This document shows, one piece after another, positions 1 to 5,986 of a stretch of DNA of 6,305 nt (the first letter of the stretch is position 1; each line of letters starts with the position of its first letter). The stretch is from Bacteroidota bacterium. GTDB taxonomy: Bacteria; Bacteroidota; Bacteroidia; Flavobacteriales; Flavobacteriaceae. The notes under the pieces were generated by a model. It saw nothing but the letters and a program-made list of their open reading frames with translations, was not told the DNA's origin and did no database searches. The stretch lies in contig JAJRPL010000318.1 of NCBI GenBank assembly GCA_024280815.1, forward strand, positions 1 to 6,305, in the 5' to 3' direction. The translations under genes were made by a program, and so were the position numbers.

Positions 1-519
1 GATACATCTTTTCAACCAACGATGTGTCATATGCATAGAACGCTTTGCATAATTATACTCACAAGGATAAGGTGTACATTCGTCAAAAGCCATGATGATA
101 TCTGCACCTATACTTCGTTGAATATCCATAGAAAATTCTGGAGAAAAGAAGTGCGTAGAACCATCAATATGCGATTTGAATTTCACACCTTCTTCTTTAA
201 TACTATTCGTTCCTGAAAGAGAGTATACTTGATAACCGCCTGAATCGGTAAGAATTGGCCTGTCCCAATTCATAAATTTATGTAAACCGCCAGCTTTTTC
301 TAAAATTTCAATTTTAGGTCGTAAATATAAATGGTAGGTATTTCCTAAAATAACATCTGCATTGATATCATCTTTCAACTCATGTTGATGCACTCCCTTA
401 ACGGATGCCACGGTGCCCACAGGCATAAAAATAGGAGTTTCAATTTGACCATGATCAGTAGTAATTGTACCTGCTCTGGCTTTGCTGTTTTGATCCTTTC
501 CTTTGAGTTCAAACTTCAT
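1..519 (-). CDS. tgt: Queuine/preQ1 tRNA-guanine transglycosylase, N-terminal 173 residues (runs off the left edge)
   Basis: Tgt exchanges the guanine at position 34 of GUN-anticodon tRNAs (Asp, Asn, His, Tyr) for the queuosine precursor preQ1, in the cytoplasm. The reading frame opens with ATG at 519-517 (MKFELKGKDQNSKARAG) and stays open to the window edge. Bacterial Tgt is usually about 375 residues, so slightly less than half is present. Family hallmarks are visible: TPIFMPVGT at residues 28-36, GNTYHLYLRP at 59-68, DSGGYQVYSL at 92-101 with the base-recognition/proton-acceptor Asp92, and AFDEC at 144-148 with substrate-binding Asp146. The nucleophilic Asp and the zinc-binding Cys/His cluster lie beyond the window. 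A Bacteroidota promoter sits 19 bases upstream inside a repeated element, so the gene can be transcribed independently of the lyase-like gene before it. The visible part has no lesion. Identification is close to certain. Confidence 0.97.
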   Translation of the reverse strand, partial: MKFELKGKDQNSKARAGTITTDHGQIETPIFMPVGTVASVKGVHQHELKDDINADVILGNTYHLYLRPKIEILEKAGGLHKFMNWDRPILTDSGGYQVYSLSGTNSIKEEGVKFKSHIDGSTHFFSPEFSMDIQRSIGADIIMAFDECTPYPCEYNYAKRSMHMTHRWLKRCI

Positions 520-537
520 ATATTATTTTTACAAATG

Positions 538-570
538 CAAAAATAGTGTTTTATACTTAGTACTCGCAAA
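538..570 (-). promoter_or_regulatory. Predicted Bacteroidota housekeeping (sigma-ABfr type) promoter of tgt
   Basis: On the minus strand, TTTG (570-567) is followed after 21 bases by TATTTTTG (545-538), which matches the Bacteroidota consensus TTTG, 19-21 bases, TAnnTTTG. The expected transcription start is about 5 bases downstream, giving tgt a leader of roughly 13 bases. The whole promoter lies inside the 54-bp repeat copy at 538-591, and the repeat ends exactly at the last G of the -7 box. Assignment rests on consensus and spacing only. Confidence 0.6.
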
Positions 571-591
571 GAATATTTTAGTTTAAGATAA
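538..591. repeat. 54-bp perfect direct repeat, copy next to tgt
   Basis: This segment is identical, base for base, to 2781-2834 (offset 2243). On the minus strand it contains the last 14 bases of the lyase-like gene (ending in codons for Ile-Leu-Asn and TAA), a 40-base intergenic stretch, and the complete predicted promoter ending at the G of TATTTTTG. Identity stops at both edges: 537/2780 differ (g versus t) and 592/2835 differ (a versus g). A short further match (597-605 versus 2840-2848) comes from the shared C-terminal sorting-domain code. About half of the identical bases are non-coding, so protein conservation alone does not explain the identity. Confidence 0.95.
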
Positions 592-2528
592 ATTTCACAT
601 TTTTAATTAAAGTAGTAGAACCACTAACTATTTTTAAAAAATAAACTCCTTTAGCTAAATTATTTAAATCTACTGTATTGGTTGATTTCATTAATTTTTC
701 TTTATAAACTAATCTTCCTGTAGTATCATAAATTGTAAGTTGTAACGCTTCTTCTTTTACATTGGTAATGTACAATTGTTTGTCTTTTGTTGGTATCGGA
801 TAAATAGACAAACCTTCTAGCACTACGTCTTCTACAGGTAAAGTTCCGGAACTGGATAGCATATAAAAATCTCCGGCCAACTCAGCCAAATAAATTTCTA
901 AGTTTGTGTATCCTGCATTGTTAATTACTGTATAGATACCGTTTAGACCTGTCCAATTGACCTTAGTTTCATTGTGCACATTAGAACCTGTTCCTAAACT
1001 ATGTAAACTTGCCCATTCTTGAGGGAATCCGTGAGTCATTTCGAAAGTGTTCATTGACCGAGATTGATTTGAAAGTGTAGGATATTTCAATCTAGAAATA
1101 GAACCTAAGGTATTAATATCATCTTCTCCTTTTTCACCATAAGTTAAAGATCTTGGAATAGATGGTAAGTTTACATTTGATGGGATTCCTGTATTTGAAG
1201 CAGTACCTCTTGCAAGGTTGATACGCTGTACATCTTCCCAAATTATATTATAAGGTGTTCCGTCTGTATTAAATCTAATTCCAGCACCAGAATTTTTTAA
1301 TACAAAATCCTTTACATCGTTAATAGAAATAGATGGAACCTCTACAAGATTGTCAGGTCTCGTTATTAATTGATAATCTTTAGGAGGTTGCTCTCCGTTT
1401 TTATAGCCTCCTATGGGCTCACTATTATAATTTGAGGGGACATCTCCATTAATGGAAACAAGTTCCCAATGATCGGATGGAATACTACCATCGTACTCAA
1501 TATTATTTAAATACACTTGTTGAAATGCATGATAGCTTAAGGGTAAACCATCTTCATCGTTTCTATCATACACTAACCTTATTAGGTCTTTCTTTTCTGT
1601 CCATACACCAGGATTAATTATTTGATCTTCTATAATTGTTTTTCCACTTGAAAATATTGAAGTAGTTCTTGTATCAAAACCATCAATAAGATTTTTAGTA
1701 TGATGTACTACATTAGATTTTCCACCATTAACATTTCCATTTTGTCGATGCCCTACACCTAACCAAGCATTTCCCCACCAAGTTTGCGGGTCTGAATTAG
1801 TATCAAAAGATGCTATTGAACTAAAATCAGCAGCACTATTAATAGAAGCATTACCTACATTATGACCAGAAACACCTTCAATAAATAATGATTTTTGTAC
1901 TGTTAAATTACCTAATCTTCCTGATGAATTAGGGTCACTAATCCCTAAAGAATAACTCCCATAACCTCCTGAAAAATGATCAATAATTAAATTATGAAAA
2001 CCAACAATAGCAAAAGCTCTTGCTTTATTATTTGATTCACCTTGCCCATCTGTCCATTGTTTAAAACCACCTTTCGCACTTAGATACCTAATGGAAACAT
2101 TTGATACGTCCCATATCGGAAACCAACGTTGATGCGAGTTGTCAGATTGAGCTGTTTGTTCTTTAACTCTTAAATTCAAGCCTCCCACGGAATGAGCTGT
2201 TTGACCAGCAATGGTAACATTATGTAAATGTTGAACCCATGCTTCATCATCAATCATAAAGACTCCACCGACTTTAAATATGATCGTTATCTTTTCGTTT
2301 AACTCTTTGTTATTCATTGCTTCGTAAAAACTTCCAGGCCCAAAAAGGTTGTGAGTTGTTACAATCCTTACGCTTCCACCACGGCCTCCTGTAACGTATT
2401 TACCCGATCCTTCAGCAGTTGGGAATGCTTTTAATTCGTTTAATGTGATAGTTTGTGAAAAATTAAAGTTTAAAAAAAGAAATAAAAAATAGAATAGAAA
2501 TAGAAATTTTGTGAGTGTTGGCTATCAT
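578..2528 (-). pseudogene. Secreted pectate-lyase-like (PL1-type) right-handed beta-helix protein with T9SS sorting tail; signal peptide out of frame
   Basis: The frame is open from 2521 to the TAA at 578-580, but its first in-frame ATG (2317) is too far in. The preceding codons encode a classic PL1-type N-terminus (FPTAEGSGKYVTGGRGGSV, then GPGSFYEA) behind a hydrophobic stretch. ATG at 2528-2526 starts a signal peptide (MIANTHKISISILFFISF) that joins this frame if one T is removed from the run of seven T at 2472-2478. The corrected protein has 649 residues. The beta-helix signature TIAGQT is at 105-110, IIDH at 181-184 and GYTNLEIYLAELAG near the lyase end. A type-A T9SS domain occupies about 570-649 (LSIYPIPT, then IYDTTGRLVY, then GVYFLKI). 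Homologues cleave pectin-like polysaccharides outside the cell. Here the usual calcium-binding Asp-Glu after IIDH appears to be missing, so activity and substrate are uncertain. It may be a pseudogene, a phase-variable gene, or intact with a sequencing error. Confidence 0.75.
2472..2478 (-). other. Homopolymer frameshift site in the signal peptide of the lyase-like gene
   Basis: Seven consecutive A on the plus strand are seven T in the coding strand, inside the hydrophobic core of the signal peptide. Read as given, ATG 2528 leads to a stop after 21 codons (ends FFISFFKL). With six T the frame continues into SFLNFNFSQTITLNELKAFP and the rest of the lyase-like domain. The frame that is open downstream has a TAG at 2524-2522 and no ATG, GTG or TTG before 2317. 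This makes a one-base insertion here the simplest explanation. Confidence 0.65.
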
Positions 2529-2616
2529 AAGTTTAGGTTCATTAGTTCGTTCGTCTAAGATACCCATAGAATCTAAAGATAATCTGAAGTAATACAAATT
2601 TATTTCCTGTTATTTT

Positions 2617-2778
2617 TTACTTAGTAAACCTAAAACTCATCATGTTACCGTCTTGTAGAGTATGCTCTTTTCCTTCAACAGCAAGTTTATCTATTTCACG
2701 AACTCTAGCTTCATAACCAAAGCTGATAAAATCTTCATGTTTTATAACCTTAGTACGTATAAACTCTAAATTTACCAT
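2617..2778 (-). pseudogene. Diverged remnant of a ychF 3' end (C-terminal TGS-domain tail)
   Basis: A 53-codon frame runs from ATG 2778-2776 to TAA 2619-2617. Its product aligns without gaps to the last 48 or so residues of the intact YchF at the right of the window. Shared blocks include FIR, VIK.EDFI, VRE, KLAVEGKE, QDG and FRF, about 60% identity by eye. Very conserved YchF positions have changed: IVQDGD has become TLQDGN, and the terminal FNV has become FTK. YchF is a ribosome-associated Obg-family ATPase, and its ATPase domain and most of the TGS domain are absent here. The homology begins immediately after a 54-bp repeat copy, only 2 bases beyond the end of its promoter box, so the expected transcription start falls near or inside this ATG and ordinary translation is unlikely. 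It is most likely a non-functional fragment left by a rearrangement or by imported DNA. A small retained protein is less likely. Confidence 0.7.
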
Positions 2779-2780
2779 TT

Positions 2781-2813
2781 CAAAAATAGTGTTTTATACT
2801 TAGTACTCGCAAA
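2781..2813 (-). promoter_or_regulatory. Duplicate of the tgt-type promoter, facing the ychF remnant and lyase-like gene
   Basis: TTTG (2813-2810) and TATTTTTG (2788-2781) on the minus strand are separated by 21 bases, exactly as in the copy before tgt. It could drive a transcript through the ychF remnant into the lyase-like gene, which starts about 250 bases downstream. I found no better promoter for that gene in 2529-2616. Activity is inferred from consensus and from identity to the tgt copy. Confidence 0.5.
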
Positions 2814-2834
2814 GAATATTTTAGTTTAAGATAA
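2781..2834. repeat. 54-bp perfect direct repeat, copy next to the ychF remnant
   Basis: Identical to 538-591. On the minus strand it comprises the last 14 bases of the beta-helix gene (the same Ile-Leu-Asn-stop ending), the 40-base intergenic stretch and the full promoter. It abuts the ychF remnant instead of tgt. The two copies bracket a 2243-bp period containing the ychF remnant and the lyase-like gene. Confidence 0.95.
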
Positions 2835-4863
2835 GCTTGACATTTTTAGTGCTTTTTTGTAAAGGACTATATATTTTTAGGTAGTAAAAACCTCTTATCA
2901 ATTTCTCCAGATTTAGGCTGTTCTGTTGCTCTTTAATTGTATCCTCATATACAATTCTTCCTCTAGTATCATAGATAGAAAGTTCAAGTTCTTCTCCTTT
3001 TAAATTTGTAATATACAACAACTTATTAGTTGGTATAGGATAGACATTTACACCATCAATAGACGATTCTGTTAATGTATTATCAAAAGGAACAAAATTT
3101 GCCTGCACACCATAAACTATTGCCTCTGTACCATGTTCATGTGCACCCATATCTGGTGCTGAACCTTCAAAATAATCAGAAAAATTTGGAATGACAACAC
3201 CTTTATCAAAACCTAAACTATTTGATGCTAATTTAAAATTACCTGCTTTTGTAGTAAAACTAAAACTTGGGGCTCCATTAACGTATGTAGGTATTCCATT
3301 AATACCATGTTCTTCATCTCCGTTTGGAAAAGGATGATTTGTTAAATCATAATCAAAATTGTTATCAATATTACCTGAAGCACGGATAGATATTGAATTT
3401 TTCGTTTCATTTCTAACATGAAAAATATTATTTTTAGTTTCGCAATGTAAGATATATCTATTCGAACCATCTCTAGTTCCCAAACCTCCTGTACCATGAT
3501 TATTGGGTTGTCAAATTGTATTATTAAAAATATACATATGTCCTGTCATCCAATCTATAGAATTGGCATAGCCCATTTTTATAAAAGCTCCATAATCACC
3601 ATAAACGCTACCTTGATGGCTAAATGCTCTTCCTGTTACATTTCTCCATATATAAAGCGGACCAATTGATGTTGCTGCATTACCTATACCCATGAACACT
3701 TCCTCAATATAATTATTCCAAATTCTAACATTTGCATTGCTTCCTTCAGATTCTATACCATCATCAAAACAGTTGGCTAAATAATTACCATAAATATCTG
3801 AATCTGGACCAGGAAACCCAGCATAACTTGCATTTTTCCCCCACCCTAAAATATCATTAAAATAATGATCTTGATCACTCCAAAACTCATTATATCTAAT
3901 GACATTATTCCCAATATTACATTGCCTTAAAGAGATGCCTTGTGGTCCGTCTGGATGATAATTTGACTTGTTATTTGAGTCAGATGCTGGATCGTATAAT
4001 TCTGCCCAAGAGTTGGTATCCCATCTGGGATGGTGAATTTTATTACGTTGAATTACACAGCTATAAGCATCATCTGAACCTGCATAAATACCAGAATGAA
4101 ACCCTTTACCAAAGCCAGTTCCTACAATATCTTCCTCACCCCAATTACTCATATCACAATCTTCTATAACGATATGATGTGAATCATATAACCGAATGGC
4201 ACTTTGTGCCGCATTTTTTAATGTAAAACCTCTTAGAATAACATATTCACAATCAATGAGTCTAATACATTGAGGGGAACCATCTTGAATATCAATTATT
4301 TTTCCTGCACCGTCTATTAAAATATATGCATCTGGTGCTCCTTTTAAAGAGCTATAACTTAATCTTGTAGTTAAATTCTCTATGCTTTTTGTTTCGCCTA
4401 TAGAAAATTCTTCATTCCACGTTGAAGCTTGTAGTGTAGTACTTGTTCCTGTTCCCTCTAAAGTTAAACGAATATCATAGCTTTTATTAGGTGTCAGGTT
4501 TACAATACTTCCTCTATAATCTGCCTTATCATATCGTTTTCCTGTTTTAGGGTTTGTACCTGCTCCAGCAATAGGATTATATTTCATAGAAAGTGCATCT
4601 TTCCATGTGTCTTGACCTTCTTCTTTATAATTAACCAAAACTTGTTTGGCAGAAGAGCCTCCTGCTGGCGACCAATACACACTTAAATTATGAAATGTTG
4701 AAACTGTAGTTGCATTTTGTGCTATGGCTGTATTGCTATTGTGCAATCCTAAAAGGAGAATTATAAAAAGTATAGCTATTCTCTTAACTTGGACAGATAG
4801 TTGATTCATTCGAAATAAGGCTTTAGATATACGTTTAAAATTAGTTTTAAAATCTAAAGACAT
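2821..4863 (-). pseudogene. Secreted fibronectin-III + right-handed beta-helix protein with T9SS sorting tail, interrupted by an in-frame TGA
   Basis: Two open stretches, 4863-3514 (450 codons) and 3510-2824 (229 codons), share one frame and are separated only by TGA at 3513-3511. Joined, they encode 680 positions of one coherent protein. Residues about 28-49 form a signal peptide (VKRIAILFIILLLGL, ending NTAIAQ). Met19 at 4809-4807 would be an equally good or better start. A fibronectin-type-III-like domain covers about 55-150 (LTPNKSYDIRL). A parallel beta-helix covers about 175-590 with repeating turns (YVILRGFTLKNA, HHIVIEDCDMSN, VIRYNEF, DIYGNYLANC, VRIWNNYI) and ends in the typical EGSAPDMGAHE at 567-577. 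A type-A T9SS domain covers 605-680 (VYPIPT, IYDTRGRIVY). Such proteins usually bind or cleave polysaccharide at the cell surface. No lyase family can be assigned. The stop removes the helix end and the secretion tail, so the short product should be stranded in the periplasm. The gene starts 21 bases after the cytochrome gene and is probably cotranscribed with it. Confidence 0.8.
3511..3513 (-). other. In-frame TGA interrupting the beta-helix gene
   Basis: The reading is FNNTI-stop-QPNNHGTGGLG, in the same frame on both sides and within a beta-helix turn. A single substitution from a sense codon such as TTA, TCA, GGA or CGA would explain it. An apparent restart at TTG 3483-3481 lies inside the helix and has no signal peptide, so the downstream piece is unlikely to be a separate gene. 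Confidence 0.85.
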
Positions 4864-4914
4864 TCTTAAGTCAAAAATCCTTTATTAATTTTTATCAATC
4901 ACATCTTTTACTTC

Positions 4915-5177
4915 ACCTTCTTTAAGATAAGCAAGTAAAGCATCAATATCTTCTTCTGAAAGTTGAGGATAAGCAACCATTGGTATTCTATTGTATTCTT
5001 CAAAAACTTGTGTTGCCAAGGTATCTCCTTTATTAATTAAAGCTTGACTATCTTTAATAAAAGCATGTAGCCTTCTCGTTCACGTTTATTTGTAATTCCT
5101 TTTAAAGGTGGGCCTACCAACCGCTTATCCAATTTATGGCAAGCTGCACAATTAGCGTTAAATATTTTTTTACCTTT
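4915..5177 (-). repeat. Internal tandem repeat, third cytochrome domain (partner 5223-5486)
   Basis: This segment encodes the third heme domain and aligns at a period of about 308-309 bases with the second-domain segment 5223-5486. The best part, 5042-5154 against 5350-5463, differs at roughly 10 of 113 positions by eye, including the missing base that causes the frameshift. Domain 1 (about 5530-5790) is much more diverged. This points to a later duplication of domain 2 or 3 within the gene. Confidence 0.8.
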
Positions 5178-5222
5178 TATTTTTATGTTTTCTGAATCTT
5201 CAATAATAACCTTTTCTACTTC

Positions 5223-5486
5223 ATCTTCTTCAAGATAAGCGAGTATATTATCTATATCGTCTTCAGAAAAGCTTGGATAAGCCATTCTTGGTATCCTATT
5301 ATATTCTTCAAAAATTTGTACCGCTAGTGTATCTCCACTGTCAATCAATGCTTGACCATCTTTAATAAAAGCATGTAGCCATTCTCGTTCCCTTTTATTT
5401 GTAATCCCTTTTAAAGGTGGGCCAATTAATCGTTTATCCAATTTATGGCAAGCTGCACAATTATTCTTAAATAACTTTTCACCTTT
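5223..5486 (-). repeat. Internal tandem repeat, second cytochrome domain (partner 4915-5177)
   Basis: Segment encoding the second heme domain, residues about 127-214, with CAACH at 136-140. It keeps the intact Glu-Trp codons that identify the base missing from the third-domain copy. Confidence 0.8.
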
Positions 5487-5864
5487 AAGTTTGTTTCCTT
5501 CTAACGGTCTAGAATTAGCCTTTTTTGTAGGAAAATTATCAATATAAGCTAAGATTTTTTCAGTTTCTTCTTTACTTAAATAGGTGTGACAAGGTACTTT
5601 ATTGTATTCATTAAAAATTGAATTTGCAAATTCATCTCCACTTTCTATAAGTTTCTCACTATCTTCAAGCCATGAATGAAGCCAAGCTTCGTTATGCTTT
5701 TTACTCACACCTCCTAAAGCTGGTCCAACCAATTTTTTATCAAATCTATGACAAGCAAAACATTTATTATTAAATAGCTCTTTACCGCTTTTCACATCCT
5801 TTTGAGAAAATAAGCTTAAAGGAGCTATCACTAAAAAAATTAAAACTATTTTTAAACTATTCAT

Positions 5865-5986
5865 AATTTGATTTTACTTTTATATTTTCTACAAAAACAC
5901 CCCTAATTAGCTATGCTAGGTATCTGCAATAAAAATATATTTTCATCTTGATAACCCTAAGTATCATGCTTTAAACTTCTAGCTGT
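5865..5986 (-). other. Intergenic region between ychF and the cytochrome gene; no clear signal
   Basis: The gap is 122 bases of AT-rich sequence. I looked for a TTTG/TAnnTTTG promoter at usual spacing and for a strong hairpin with a T tract and found neither. A weak inverted repeat TGATA/TATCA (8-base loop, about 5950-5967) follows the ychF stop but has no T tract behind it on the minus strand. Confidence 0.4.

Larger units (their letters stand above)
4885..5864 (-). pseudogene. Exported triheme (three-domain) cytochrome c, frameshifted in the third domain
   Basis: ATG 5864-5862 opens a frame with a Sec signal peptide (residues 1-20, IVLIFLVIAPLSLF). Three class-I cytochrome c domains follow with heme-attachment motifs CFACH (35-39), CAACH (136-140) and CAACH (239-243). 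Each is followed by the family pattern KRLVGPPLKGITNKRE and an EEYN(R/K)(I/V)P segment that should hold the sixth heme ligand. As given, the frame stops at 5037-5039 after 275 codons. In the third domain GAATGG (Glu-Trp in domain 2) has become GAAGG, and restoring one base after 5072 extends the protein to TAA 4885-4887 (326 residues, ending DVIDKN). Domain 2 ends in PRMAYP and domain 3 in PMVAYP, but domain 1 has PCHTY with no Met. Related Bacteroidota cytochromes carry electrons in the periplasm to respiratory oxidases or alternative complex III. The partner here is unknown. The frameshift removes the axial-ligand half of domain 3. Domains 1 and 2 could still form. Confidence 0.85.

Noticed and set aside
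22..216. Plus-strand open frame of 64 codons
   Set aside because: Lies wholly antisense to the clear tgt coding frame, and its product resembles nothing recognisable.
2469..2478. TTTAAAC-type slippery heptamer suggesting programmed -1 frameshifting
   Set aside because: The codon phase is wrong for a -1 shift (the frame reads TTT AAA, not T TTA AAC), and the needed change is +1. No stimulatory structure is evident.
2465..2567. Minus-strand 34-codon frame from ATG 2567 (MGILDERTNEPKL onward) as a separate small membrane protein
   Set aside because: It shares the frame of ATG 2528, and its hydrophobic end coincides with the lyase-like signal peptide. It is better explained as the 5' part of that gene with a frameshift.
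2574..2606. Possible promoter TTTG / TATCTTTA before the lyase-like gene
   Set aside because: The spacing is only about 13 bases and the -7 box ends in A instead of G, outside the Bacteroidota consensus.
2821..3483. Separate 220-residue gene with a TTG start
   Set aside because: It starts inside a beta-helix domain, lacks a signal peptide although it has a T9SS tail, and is in frame with the gene before the TGA.
3511..3513. TGA as a selenocysteine codon
   Set aside because: Beta-helix proteins of this kind have no redox selenocysteine site at such a position, and I see no selenocysteine-insertion hairpin just downstream.
3942..4169. Plus-strand open frame of 75 codons
   Set aside because: Antisense shadow of the beta-helix gene, with no start signals or recognisable domains.
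5950..5967. Inverted repeat TGATA/TATCA after ychF as a terminator
   Set aside because: The stem is only 5 bp, AT-rich, and not followed by a T tract in the direction of transcription.
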